This document shows positions 33,648 through 42,760 of a stretch of DNA of 64,000 bases, one piece after another. The translations under genes were made by a program, and so were the position numbers. How positions within the stretch are numbered: the stretch's first letter is position 1; every line of letters begins with the position of its first letter. The notes beneath the pieces were generated by a model. That model saw nothing but the letters and a program-made list of their open reading frames with translations. It made no database searches and was not told where the DNA came from. This DNA comes from Lysobacteraceae bacterium (lineage in GTDB: Bacteria > Bdellovibrionota > UBA1018 > JAGTJX01): NCBI GenBank assembly GCA_023657465.1, contig JAGTJX010000003.1, positions 561,889 to 625,888 on the forward strand, written 5' to 3'.

Positions 33648-35843
33648 ATGTCACGGAAGAAGACTCAGAAACCTAAGGGACAAGTCATGATCTTGGTCGC
33701 AATGCTTGCGACTACTTTTATTTTCTTCTTCAAGTTCGTGGTCGATACCGGGATCCTCGTCGTAGCCAAAATCAATCTGCAGAACGCAGCTGATCTCGCA
33801 GCCTACTCTGGAGCTGCTTCACAGGCAAGGCTACTGAATCAAATCGGATTCCTGAACTACGACATGAGGCGTGCTTATAAGAAGTTTCTGTTTCAGTATT
33901 ATGTGATTGGGACCTATAGCTACGATAGTTTCCCTAAAACATCAGGAACTAGCAAAGCGAGAGTCTACTCTCCTACAGTTAATCCCACTCCCAATCAAAA
34001 AGTCCCTGTCGTATGCATCGATTATCAAAACATGACTCAATCGCCTCCTACAAATTACTGCAACCGTTTAGCTGTAATTGCACAACCAAGAGCAACTGGT
34101 CTTCCAATGAGTAGTGCGATCGGGGGAATTTATAACAGTTTTGTTAATACACTCAATACAGCCCGGGGTAAAAACGGCTGCACGATGTTTGGTGGGGATA
34201 ACATGGCAACTCTCATTCCCTGGCTGTTTAACGCAGATCCAACAGGAAGAAGTTACACACAAGCCATCAACGATGTCATTAGTTCTGGTCAGAATAATCA
34301 GGCAATCCAACAGCAGAAAAAAACTCTAGAAGCAATGCAGGGTCTTTCTGGAGGCATGGGTTTATTACCGAGGCTTCTCATTAACAAAATGAGAATTGAA
34401 ACTCTCGCTGAATACATCAACGCTAATCCAGAACGAGTGGACTTCAGTGATATGTCCACCTTACAATCCGCTACCGATCCTGCAAAACATGAGCGCACAA
34501 TTGAGGCATTCTATTCAGCCTATCACTCGTTAGGGCAATTCCTATTTGACTCAAGCTCGATCACTCTGAAAGAACTTCCACCTTCTGGAAGTATAGGGAA
34601 CCAATATGTAAAAATCGAAACCCTCATTCATAACTTTACGACTTGGTTCTTAAATGCCGAAATTAATGGCACTAACGGATGTGATTTCGAACCCACAGCT
34701 ATTGATTTGATGAATGTACCGATCGGAGTATATAAAGACCCAAGTGTTTTGACTTATTATGCAGTGAGACTTGAAGCAAAGGCTAAGCTCCTCTATTGGC
34801 CAAACAAAAATTTTGAAGTGAAGGCCTATGCAGTCGCAAGTCCCTTCGGAGGTTACATAGGCCCCAATCAGCAGCAGTTTGATTTAAAATCTAAAATACA
34901 ATCTGGAATCGCTTGCCCCAGCACAACCGACTATACGATTAAATCTTACAGCTATACTGGAGGATCACCCTTAACCTGTCCTCCTACAGGAACAGACATG
35001 TTTCAGGCGACACCCAATCTTCAGCTCAAAGGAAGTTCAGATAGCCTGGGGTTTGATGATGAAAAACTACAATTCCTCTTAGCTTCCCAAATCACCACTT
35101 TACAAGGCGGCACCCCAGTCCTTGATCCAATAAAACTAAATAAGGCTTTTGAGTATGTGATGCTTCCCAATCCTTCAGAGCTCAATATGTACTTAATACC
35201 CAATGATGCTGGAGATGCGGAAAGCGCTAGTGCTACTCAAACTCATACTCATGAAAACGGCGGAGACCCTTTCAACCATTATTTTCATAGCCCTAAATAC
35301 ATTCATCATTTCTGGGCACCCATTATTCCACCGAGTAATGCTAGCAAAATCGATGATGCTGTTAATGAAATGCTCAATAAATTAAACAATACAGGAACAT
35401 CAAGTCCTATGAATCCAATCGTCAAAGCAAGAGTCGATGCGATGAAAAAAATCACCAAAGAATCGATTGAGTTTTATCTCAAAGATGTCCTGTATAATAA
35501 TGGAACAGATAGTCAGAACGGAGAGTTTGACGAGTCTCTCTTCATAGCAGGAATACCCGATTACTTATCAGCGGTAAGAAATCCCCCTGCAGGTCAAGGA
35601 ATCGACAATCAGTTCCACGCAACAAAACCTGAAGAATTACGACGCAGCTGGGTAACCACAAAAGATGAGAAAATCGAAAAAGCAGGGCGCGTGGGATACA
35701 GCGTCAAGTTCATCCGACTCAAATCCGTGATCGGAAAAGGCGCGCCGATCAATCCAGACGAGCGAAACACCACCATGAGCAACCGTCTGATCATCGACTC
35801 AGAGATGCAATCCGATGGATCTTATAAAGAGCTTGATCACTAA
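33648..35843 (+). CDS. TadG-like pilus/secretion-associated protein
   Basis: 731 residues. After a short basic tail (MSRKKTQKPKG) comes a single membrane helix (QVMILVAMLATTFIFFFKFV) and the phrase DTGILVVAKINLQNAADLAA, the hallmark of the N-terminal Flp-pilus TadE/TadG region, where minor pilins or pseudopilin-like proteins enter the Tad machinery. The rest is a large, Ser/Thr/Asn-rich extracytoplasmic region. No other Tad genes are in the window, so whether it works with a Tad system elsewhere is unknown. Confidence 0.7.
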   Translation: MSRKKTQKPKGQVMILVAMLATTFIFFFKFVVDTGILVVAKINLQNAADLAAYSGAASQARLLNQIGFLNYDMRRAYKKFLFQYYVIGTYSYDSFPKTSGTSKARVYSPTVNPTPNQKVPVVCIDYQNMTQSPPTNYCNRLAVIAQPRATGLPMSSAIGGIYNSFVNTLNTARGKNGCTMFGGDNMATLIPWLFNADPTGRSYTQAINDVISSGQNNQAIQQQKKTLEAMQGLSGGMGLLPRLLINKMRIETLAEYINANPERVDFSDMSTLQSATDPAKHERTIEAFYSAYHSLGQFLFDSSSITLKELPPSGSIGNQYVKIETLIHNFTTWFLNAEINGTNGCDFEPTAIDLMNVPIGVYKDPSVLTYYAVRLEAKAKLLYWPNKNFEVKAYAVASPFGGYIGPNQQQFDLKSKIQSGIACPSTTDYTIKSYSYTGGSPLTCPPTGTDMFQATPNLQLKGSSDSLGFDDEKLQFLLASQITTLQGGTPVLDPIKLNKAFEYVMLPNPSELNMYLIPNDAGDAESASATQTHTHENGGDPFNHYFHSPKYIHHFWAPIIPPSNASKIDDAVNEMLNKLNNTGTSSPMNPIVKARVDAMKKITKESIEFYLKDVLYNNGTDSQNGEFDESLFIAGIPDYLSAVRNPPAGQGIDNQFHATKPEELRRSWVTTKDEKIEKAGRVGYSVKFIRLKSVIGKGAPINPDERNTTMSNRLIIDSEMQSDGSYKELDH

Positions 35844-35867
35844 AGCAGGTTGTGGCTTTATTATCGA

Positions 35868-36434
35868 ATGGCAAAACCTAAAAAATCCAAAAGCAAAAAG
35901 TCCGTAAAAAAATCCGCTAAGAAAGTAGCTAAGCCTGCAAAAAAGAAGGCTGCTCCTAAGAAAAAAGCAAAAGCTGCGAAGAAGCCTGCGCCTAAAAAGA
36001 AGGTTGCAGCAAAGAAGCCCGCACCGAAAAAAGCAGCAGCACCTAAGAAACCAGCTGACAAAAAATCTCAAGGCATCGGACAAGCTCTACTCGGTGGCGC
36101 AATCGGGACTGCAGCTGCAGCCGCGATTAGCAAAGCGATGGAAAAAGATCCACCACAAACTCCTTCTACACTCTTCGGTCTCAAAGACGAACTCACCAAT
36201 GACAAAGACGATAGCGAAGTCGATGATGAGTTCGCCGAGCACGAAGAGTACCGTGATGACAACACCGATGACGAAGAAGATGACTTCGCACCGATGGATG
36301 CAGCCGATGTTGACGACGAAGAAGATGAGTCTGACGATATCTTCACTGCTGACGACGAAGAAGAGGAAGAAGACGATCTCGATCTCGGCGACGAAGATGA
36401 AGACGATGACCTAGGCGACGACGACGAAGAATAA
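35868..36434 (+). CDS. Bipolar Lys/Ala/Pro-rich and Asp/Glu-rich protein, histone H1-like N-terminus
   Basis: About 188 residues from ATG 35868 (24 bases after the TadG stop). The first 70 residues are repeated Lys-Lys-Pro-Ala units (AlgP/H1-tail-like), then a short hydrophobic/Ala helix (GQALLGGAIGTAAAAAISKA), then about 90 residues almost entirely Asp and Glu. Such charge separation fits a DNA- or RNA-binding tail paired with an acidic chaperone-like tail that could mask it. Reverse-strand frames over this region are composition artefacts. No conserved domain identified. Confidence 0.7.
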   Translation: MAKPKKSKSKKSVKKSAKKVAKPAKKKAAPKKKAKAAKKPAPKKKVAAKKPAPKKAAAPKKPADKKSQGIGQALLGGAIGTAAAAAISKAMEKDPPQTPSTLFGLKDELTNDKDDSEVDDEFAEHEEYRDDNTDDEEDDFAPMDAADVDDEEDESDDIFTADDEEEEEDDLDLGDEDEDDDLGDDDEE

Positions 36435-36437
36435 TTC

Positions 36438-37721
36438 GTGGAAATCAGAGACGCATTACATGGCTCGATCGCACTCGATCCTACTGAAGTCTCTGTAGTT
36501 GAATCTCCCTACTTCCAACGACTCCGTAGAATCAAGCAATTAGGTTTCGCAGAGACTGCGTTCCCTTCAGCAACTCATACGAGATTCGTCCACAGCCTGG
36601 GCGCCATGCATGTCGCAACCCAAGCATTCGACAATTTATTCCCTGATGAAGACGAGAGATACAAGCTGCTCAGGTTTAGAAAACTAGTGAGATTAGCAGC
36701 CCTCCTTCATGACGTAGGCCACGGTCCACTCTCTCACACCACTGAATCTGCAATGCCTCAGGTTGCAAAACTTGCGATTCCCCTACCTCATTACAAGACC
36801 GCAAAACGTCAAGCAACTCATGAAGATTACACTCTTAAGATCGTACTCGATTCAGAGTTAACCCCAAGGCTCGATCGCGCGGGCAAGAAGTCTGGATTCT
36901 CTTCTCTCCATGTAGCAGCACTCATCGAACCAGAAATCGAAGTCAAAGATGATTTCTTCAAAGAGAGACTAGGCGGAGAGATCGTAGACTTCAGACCCTT
37001 ACTAGAGCAGCTCATCTCAAGCGAACTCGATTGCGACAGAATGGATTACTTGAGACGTGACTCTCATTATCTCGGTGTCAGCTACGGCCAGTACGACTAC
37101 GACTGGATCATTGCGAATCTCTGCCCTCATGTGACGGGAGGCAAAGTTCACCTAGCGCTCAAGCATAGAGCTGTCACTGCGTTTGAAGATTTTCTGATTT
37201 CTCGTTTCCACATGTTCCTCATGATCTACTTCCACCACAAGTCCGTGATCTACGATCGCATGTTGCACGAGTACTGCCGAAGCTCGGATTCAACTTATGA
37301 AATCCCAAGCGATCTCACTGGATACTTGAACTGTGTCGACTCAGAACTCATGAATCATCTAGGTACGAGCAAGAACAAGTGGGCCAAGCGAATCACTGAA
37401 CGTAATCCATACGTCGTACTGATTGAGCTACCTAGTGGCCTCACAGATTCTAGCCCAGACCACGATCTTTTCTCGTCGGTAGAAGCGAAGCTCAAGAAAC
37501 AAGATATCCACTACCTTAAAGAAACATCCACGAGCGAACTTTCTAAGTACATCGACGGAGGCAAGAAGCCCCTCTACGTTCGATATGATAACTATTATAC
37601 CGAAACTAAATTCATCCCTCTCACTCAGTACTCTGATCTTTTCGATCGCTACAAAAAAAGAAGATCCGTATCTCGCATATATATAGACGAAGCTGAGGGG
37701 AAGCGTTTTAAAAACAGCTGA
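36438..37721 (+). CDS. HD-domain phosphohydrolase, dNTPase-related
   Basis: 427 residues, start GTG at 36438 three bases after the preceding stop. HD-superfamily metal ligands: His47 and His52 in SATHTRFVHSLG, His91-Asp92 in LLHDVGHGPLSH with His95 and His100, then a distal segment SELDCDRMDYLRRDSHYLG. Proteins of this type hydrolyse deoxynucleoside triphosphates or other phospho-esters; specificity here is not predictable. Confidence 0.9.
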   Translation: MEIRDALHGSIALDPTEVSVVESPYFQRLRRIKQLGFAETAFPSATHTRFVHSLGAMHVATQAFDNLFPDEDERYKLLRFRKLVRLAALLHDVGHGPLSHTTESAMPQVAKLAIPLPHYKTAKRQATHEDYTLKIVLDSELTPRLDRAGKKSGFSSLHVAALIEPEIEVKDDFFKERLGGEIVDFRPLLEQLISSELDCDRMDYLRRDSHYLGVSYGQYDYDWIIANLCPHVTGGKVHLALKHRAVTAFEDFLISRFHMFLMIYFHHKSVIYDRMLHEYCRSSDSTYEIPSDLTGYLNCVDSELMNHLGTSKNKWAKRITERNPYVVLIELPSGLTDSSPDHDLFSSVEAKLKKQDIHYLKETSTSELSKYIDGGKKPLYVRYDNYYTETKFIPLTQYSDLFDRYKKRRSVSRIYIDEAEGKRFKNS

Positions 37722-37807
37722 GCCTTTTCTCGCTTTCAAGTGTCCCAAGAGACACAATTATTTATTTCAAATAGCTCTGTTACCTTTAGAGAGTAGCAAG
37801 GGGTTTT

Positions 37808-37900
37808 ATGATTACTTTCGTCAAAACTACACTGAAAAACTTTGGTTATTTATTTTTGCTCTCGCATTTGCTTTCACCGCTGTCATTCGCAATATTTTAG
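37808..37900 (+). CDS. Possible small hydrophobic peptide
   Basis: 30 codons (MITFVKTTLKNFGYLFLLSH...) preceded by AAGGGG five bases before the ATG. The peptide is mostly a single hydrophobic stretch after a basic start, like a membrane micro-protein or leader. A second frame across the same DNA also reads as hydrophobic and protein-like (LWLFIFALAFAFTAVIRNIL) but has no ATG, GTG or TTG start. Low confidence; it could be chance. Confidence 0.25.
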   Translation: MITFVKTTLKNFGYLFLLSHLLSPLSFAIF

Positions 37901-37909
37901 ACTCTGTTA

Positions 37910-40900
37910 TTAAGCAAATTTTTGAGTAGCTGTCTTCCTCACCGCAGTCACAATTCCTACCCAGCTGAGTTGCGTGATCACAAACCCAATCACGCCTACT
38001 CCACCACCCGTGGAGAACCCGTAAGAATGGAGCCCTACGCCTAATACGAAGTTCACTCCGTACCAAGCCATGATGACTGACAGAAAACTCACTGTCGTCC
38101 AAATCGCAAAACCGAAACTCCCAACCCAGCCAGCGAATCTACCGTGAAGGATCGCGATGTATGTGAGGAGTGCAATGAGTGCCCAGACTTCCTTCGGATC
38201 CCAGCCCCAGAATCTACCCCAAGAATAATCCGCCCACACACCACCTAAGATCGTGCCTGCTGCAAGGAACGCGACACCAAACTGCATCGCTCGATAAGTC
38301 ATGAGGTTCAGATGATCCACTCGGGCAGTGAAGTTCACTCCACTTGCTCGCAATGCTTTCTCCCTGAAATAATTGAACAGTGTCACGTTCGCAATCCCGA
38401 GTGAAAGAGCAAACCCTGCATAGCCTAAAGTGATCGTGAGTACATGAATGGTGAGCCAGTAATTGGATCGCAGCACGGGTACGAGTGGATGAATATTCGG
38501 ATCTAAAATCGCAGGAGATGCGTCAGCCGCAAGTAACATGAGTCCAGCAACAACGCTTGCGACTCCTGGAATGAGTTTCTGCTTCTGAATAAAATAGAGA
38601 ATGAAAGCAAAGAGGAGCACGCCGAAACTCACCCAGATCACGCTCTCATACATATTCGATACAGGAGGGCGACCTGCAATAATACAACGGAGAGTGAAAC
38701 CATAGGCATGAAGTGCAAACGCAGTGAGAGTACCTACCCAAGCACCGATTGTTGCAAATTTATTCGTCGAAACGAGCCAGAGTAATCCTGCCACTAGGTA
38801 CAAAACCATCGCGTAAAAGAAAGGATTCGTTCTGTAATACAGAGCCTCAATCGAGAGGAGCTTGGGCGAGCTATCCCCCCAATTTAGAATCTCTTTTTCG
38901 ATTGTAGATTTGCCCGTGATTGCAAGCTTAGTGAAGTAATCGAGATCACCTTTCTGATAGGACGAAATCATCTCAGCAAAAATCGCGCGCATCACCGTAG
39001 ACTCCTTATCCGGAGTCGCAAGTGAGTTCCAAGGCTTGCCTGGTTTACGGTTTGGGATTAGAGTGAGCGCCTCTCCAGAGACAATCGTTCTGAACATTCC
39101 GATACGATCCAAGATCTTTTTCAACTCCTGCTCTCTTGCATTTGGCTTCACAGCATTGGTCACGCCGAGATTCACTCCACGCTCGCGCTTGGATAGTCCT
39201 TCTGCATATTGAATCAGGTTTTGATTTTTAATCAGTTCATTAGCCGAGTATCGATTCCTAGTCTGATCTAACATCAACTGGCGCTTCACATCTTCGTTTT
39301 GAATCTTAATGAGCGGCTCATTAGCCCAAGACTCAGGATCTGACATCCAAGAGAACATCATCTCAATCTGTCGCCATCCACTATAAGACTTGGATCCTGT
39401 CACATAGAGTACGGTTTCACGTGCGAACGAATCGAGTGGTTTGATCCGTCCCCCACTCTGCATAGGAATCTCTGAAGCCACACTCCAGTCCCATTTTGAT
39501 GCTTGCTTGGGAAGTTCTGCGAAGCATTCTGTCGAACTTACAGTTGAGAGGAGGAGTAATAATCCTAGAGCAACATTTTTCACGGTGGTTTTCTCCATTT
39601 TTTTCTTTTCCAAATATCTTCTTCCGAAGAGAAGCAGCACTCCCAATATAAGAATGAGTGAGCCTGTATACTTTGCTGTTCTTCCAGGATCTTGATTCAC
39701 TGAGAAAATCGAAGTCTTAGGTTTCGGATCTTCGGGTACGTAGCTCGCTTGATAGAGAGTGATCCCGCGGTGAGCGAGTGGCTCATTCATCGAGATCGTC
39801 TTCACTTCATGCTCACCTTGATCGACGATTTTCACATCCGATCTAAACGAGGAAGGATTCATCGTCCCTTCATAATGATCGAGATGGAATTCCTTGAGCT
39901 CTAATCCAAACGGAAGCATCACTCGCTTCTGAGTGAATGCCATCGAGAGCACTTGCTTACCGTAAGCAAGCTCAACTCGGTCTCCTAATCCCATCCACAT
40001 TCCGTTACTAGGAGCTGTGGTGCTGAGTGCTTTCACATGGATCGCAGGCGGTGGAGCAGTATCTCCGTAAAGATTCTTAGAGAGAGTGAACTGTGTCGCG
40101 TTCTGCGCGTGCTGGAAAAACTGATCTACTGTGAGCTTTAGCTCCATCCATCCTGTTTCAAGTGATGAGCCTACTTTGGTCGTCAGGGTCTTCGTCTCAC
40201 CACGTACTGATACGAGACGAATGCGGATTTGATTCTTGGATGTGGGTTCAATTTCAATCAGAGCTTGTCCCTTGTCGTTCTTTGCAGAACCGAGTTTCAT
40301 CCCTTGAGGCAGTAGCACCATCTTCAGGGGTCCAAGAGTGATCTGACTCCAAGACGGATCTCCTTGCCAGAGCCAAACTTGTTGGTCGAGTTGCATCGGC
40401 CCACCTTGAATTTTTAGTCCCATGGCAAGAGCTGCTTGGGGATCTTGCGAATCTTCGAAAGCAATTACGGCATCTGCACGTGCGAGATACTGATCGATCT
40501 CAAAACCATACTCAGGATACTTGATCGGACTAAACTTCACATGTGGAGGAAGCCATTTGAAATCTATATTCGCTCTCTGTCCTGCATGCTCTAGCTGGAG
40601 TTGATACTGATCGAGCTCGACAATCGAAGATTGAGCACCTTCAGAGACCTTGAGCATTCCATCTAATCCCCATTTCTGGGTGACCCAAGATCCCACGAGA
40701 ACCATAATAATCCCGAGATGTGCGAGGAGGAACGGGAGATGGCGCTTCTTCCAAGGCCAACGAGAGAATGCAGAGCACACAATGTTCACGCCTAGAGTGA
40801 ACAAAACAAAATGAAACCAGAACGCTCGGTACACCCAATACTTGCCTGTGGCGATATCATAGTAACTCTCAATCAAAGTACCAGCTGCAAGCGAGGCTGT

Positions 40901-40960
40901 AAGCGAGAGGATGACTACGACTGCAAGTTTAAGTGATGCGAGGAAACGGAATACAGCCAA
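37910..40960 (-). CDS. ccsBA: Fused cytochrome c biogenesis protein CcsB-CcsA (ResB-ResC)
   Basis: 1016 residues. The N-terminal half is ResB-like: membrane helices (LKLAVVVILSLTASLAAGTL; AFWFHFVLFTLGVNIVCSAF), a large periplasmic domain and a closing helix. The C-terminal half is CcsA-like with several helices and the heme-handling WWD segment WGRFWGWDPKEVW at 914-926, flanked by helices with conserved His. System II heme delivery to apocytochrome c in the periplasm. Natural fusions are known from epsilon-proteobacteria and others. Its 5' neighbour (40973) ends 12 bases upstream. Confidence 0.93.
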   Translation of the reverse strand: MAVFRFLASLKLAVVVILSLTASLAAGTLIESYYDIATGKYWVYRAFWFHFVLFTLGVNIVCSAFSRWPWKKRHLPFLLAHLGIIMVLVGSWVTQKWGLDGMLKVSEGAQSSIVELDQYQLQLEHAGQRANIDFKWLPPHVKFSPIKYPEYGFEIDQYLARADAVIAFEDSQDPQAALAMGLKIQGGPMQLDQQVWLWQGDPSWSQITLGPLKMVLLPQGMKLGSAKNDKGQALIEIEPTSKNQIRIRLVSVRGETKTLTTKVGSSLETGWMELKLTVDQFFQHAQNATQFTLSKNLYGDTAPPPAIHVKALSTTAPSNGMWMGLGDRVELAYGKQVLSMAFTQKRVMLPFGLELKEFHLDHYEGTMNPSSFRSDVKIVDQGEHEVKTISMNEPLAHRGITLYQASYVPEDPKPKTSIFSVNQDPGRTAKYTGSLILILGVLLLFGRRYLEKKKMEKTTVKNVALGLLLLLSTVSSTECFAELPKQASKWDWSVASEIPMQSGGRIKPLDSFARETVLYVTGSKSYSGWRQIEMMFSWMSDPESWANEPLIKIQNEDVKRQLMLDQTRNRYSANELIKNQNLIQYAEGLSKRERGVNLGVTNAVKPNAREQELKKILDRIGMFRTIVSGEALTLIPNRKPGKPWNSLATPDKESTVMRAIFAEMISSYQKGDLDYFTKLAITGKSTIEKEILNWGDSSPKLLSIEALYYRTNPFFYAMVLYLVAGLLWLVSTNKFATIGAWVGTLTAFALHAYGFTLRCIIAGRPPVSNMYESVIWVSFGVLLFAFILYFIQKQKLIPGVASVVAGLMLLAADASPAILDPNIHPLVPVLRSNYWLTIHVLTITLGYAGFALSLGIANVTLFNYFREKALRASGVNFTARVDHLNLMTYRAMQFGVAFLAAGTILGGVWADYSWGRFWGWDPKEVWALIALLTYIAILHGRFAGWVGSFGFAIWTTVSFLSVIMAWYGVNFVLGVGLHSYGFSTGGGVGVIGFVITQLSWVGIVTAVRKTATQKFA

Positions 40961-40972
40961 AGTGCGCCTCGC

Positions 40973-41533
40973 TCAGTGCTTCTGCAGCGGTGGAAGATCG
41001 AGCGCTATGATTTTGCTACGATCAACAGTAGTGCCAGCTACAGGCACTACTGCAATACCTGCCAATGCCAATACTTCTTTCTGCGCTAGTCTTTCGCGAT
41101 CGAGCATGTCTGTGGAAATGGTGATTTTGGTTTCATCGAAAATTCTGTCGTAGATACGCTTGCGGAAGATCCCTTTGTTGCGTCCGACGACAAACTTAGC
41201 GCGTGATTTGATTTTGCGTGCGAAGAACCATCCTTGCATCTGTCCTTCACCAGTGAAGTCGATTGCGAGATCGACTTTGCTAGGAATCTTGGGAGACTTC
41301 CATGCCTTACCAGATGTGGAGAGGAAGAAAACTTCTGAGCCTGGATATTCTCTCGTGATCATGGAGCGTAAACCTTCAGCATCAAACGCGAGACCCTTAG
41401 ATGGGAACACCACGAGGACCGTTTTCACATTGGGAATTCTGTTTTTTTCGATTTGCTCTTTGGTCTGAAGGAACTCTAAGTAAAACCCAGAGTCGTGATC
41501 ATTTTGCTTGCTTGAGAATGGTGAGTTTTGCAT
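40973..41533 (-). CDS. Hypothetical protein, glycosyltransferase-like fold possible
   Basis: 186 residues. Central part alternates strands and helices (VKTVLVVFPSKGLAFDAEGL; VDLAIDFTGEGQMQGWFFAR; RAKFVVGRNKGIF) in the way of the N-terminal domain of heptosyltransferase-type glycosyltransferases, but no catalytic motif is clear. Ends shortly before ccsBA on the same strand, probably co-transcribed. Divergent from elbB, 14 bases apart. Function unknown. Confidence 0.6.
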   Translation of the reverse strand: MQNSPFSSKQNDHDSGFYLEFLQTKEQIEKNRIPNVKTVLVVFPSKGLAFDAEGLRSMITREYPGSEVFFLSTSGKAWKSPKIPSKVDLAIDFTGEGQMQGWFFARKIKSRAKFVVGRNKGIFRKRIYDRIFDETKITISTDMLDRERLAQKEVLALAGIAVVPVAGTTVDRSKIIALDLPPLQKH

Positions 41534-41547
41534 AGTTTATTTTTAAC

Positions 41548-42231
41548 ATGAACCGATCAAAGACGAACAAGAAAGTAGCAGTTTTACTCTGTGGCTCCGG
41601 ATTCAAAGACGGCAGCGAAATCAGAGAGTCCGTAGCTACGCTCTTAGCCCTGAGCCAATGCGGCGCGCAGTACCAATGTTTCGCTCCAGACGCTCTGCAA
41701 CACCACGTAGTGAATTGCCTCACGGGTGAACCCGCAGTCGGTGAAGCAAGGAACATGCTTGTTGAAGCAGCGCGCATCGCTCGTGGCTCAGTCCGCGCGA
41801 TCACTGAGTTGAAGGTCTCTAATTACGACGCTCTCATGATCCCGGGTGGATTCGGTGTCGCAAAGAACTTATGTGACTTCGCCTCTCAAGGTTCAGGCGG
41901 ACACGCAAGGCTCGATGTGGCGGATGTGATTCAAGCGTTTCACCAGGCAAGGAAACCCATCGGTGCAATCTGCATCGCTCCAGCTCTTGTCGCGCTCACT
42001 TTGAGAGGTGCTGCACTCGAACTCACACTGGGCGAGACCTGTGAAGCTTCACAAGAAATCGAAAAGCTAGGACACAAGCACATCGTGATGTCAGTGACTG
42101 AGTGCCATGTCGATCGCAAGAACTTCTTCGTCACTACTCCTGCATACATGATCGACGATGCTCCCATTCATGAAGTCTTCTCAGGCATTGAGAAGTGCGT
42201 AAGCGCTGTCATAAATCTGACAGATTTGTAA
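41548..42231 (+). CDS. elbB: ElbB-type DJ-1/PfpI family protein (glyoxalase-like)
   Basis: 227 residues. Opens KKVAVLLCGSGFKDGSEIRE with DVAxLLCGSGxxDGSExxE-like spacing of ElbB, and has the nucleophile elbow GAICIAPALVALTLRG. Members of this branch were named for effects on isoprenoid production and show weak glyoxalase activity; the physiological role is unsettled. Length is normal. No clear ribosome-binding site precedes the ATG. Confidence 0.9.
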   Translation: MNRSKTNKKVAVLLCGSGFKDGSEIRESVATLLALSQCGAQYQCFAPDALQHHVVNCLTGEPAVGEARNMLVEAARIARGSVRAITELKVSNYDALMIPGGFGVAKNLCDFASQGSGGHARLDVADVIQAFHQARKPIGAICIAPALVALTLRGAALELTLGETCEASQEIEKLGHKHIVMSVTECHVDRKNFFVTTPAYMIDDAPIHEVFSGIEKCVSAVINLTDL

Positions 42232-42254
42232 AAATAAAAAGCATAATACGCCTG

Positions 42255-42274
42255 CGCTACCTGAAGTATGGGAC
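42255..42274. repeat. Short repeated motif, copy 1
   Basis: CGCTACCTGAAGTATGGGAC, matching the copy at 47189-47208 at 19 of 20 positions. Here it lies upstream of the exported dikinase-like gene; the other is upstream of bcp, in the opposite orientation relative to its gene. Function unknown. Confidence 0.5.
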
Positions 42275-42295
42275 AACACTAGCCGAAAAGAGCTA

Positions 42296-42760
42296 GTGAA
42301 CCTACTCACTCTTTTTTCATTAGTATACACCCTATCACTCCATCAAGCTGTGGCTAGGGATCAGTCACAAAATCAAATAAGAAACTTTCAGAATTGCGCT
42401 CAGAAACTTAAAGAGAGAAATCTCTCGGCGTATGTTTACTTAAATCCAAAAGATCAAAAATTCAGAGCACTCACACTGGACGAGCTACTAGCCCCAACTG
42501 ATCAGCACTTCAAAGAAGACACTTCAATTCAGTTTCAAGAGCTAGCGAACACCCTTGGGTGCACAGAATACTTTGGTCTGAAAAAAATAAATCCTGACAA
42601 AGAAACAATGAACGCTCTTCTTGAAAGATGGGGGAAAAACAAATCCACTCAATCCGAAAGTAACAGAATCAAGAACACGAACAATGATGAATGCTTTAAA
42701 AAAACATGGGCACAGACGTTCTCGCGCACAGACAATGAAACTTCTAAAATCTTAATGTAA
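42296..42760 (+). pseudogene. N-terminal part of an exported PEP-synthase/GWD-like protein, ends at an in-frame TAA
   Basis: 154 codons from GTG 42296: signal peptide MNLLTLFSLVYTLSLHQAVA-RD, then a polar domain with three or four cysteines. The frame stops at TAA (42758-42760) but continues open in the same frame for 32 codons (YYALTLYPKLEDDKF...) without ATG, GTG or TTG before the next Met at 42857, and then for 1286 more. The two parts are therefore one gene split by a nonsense codon. The start overlaps a hairpin, ACTAGC (42278-42283) pairing with GCTAGT (42292-42297). Confidence 0.75.

Noticed and set aside
35845-35858. CAGGTTGTGGC matching part of palindrome copy 1
   Set aside because: Eleven bases only, without an inverted partner; chance match.
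35861-36061. Minus-strand frame rich in Phe, Ala and Gly opposite the Lys/Pro/Ala repeat
   Set aside because: It is the reverse of the repeated lysine and alanine codons and has no independent support.
36068-36346. Long minus-strand frame of serines opposite the Lys/Asp-rich gene
   Set aside because: It mirrors the Asp/Glu-rich codons of 35868-36434; the low-complexity composition is a product of the forward gene.
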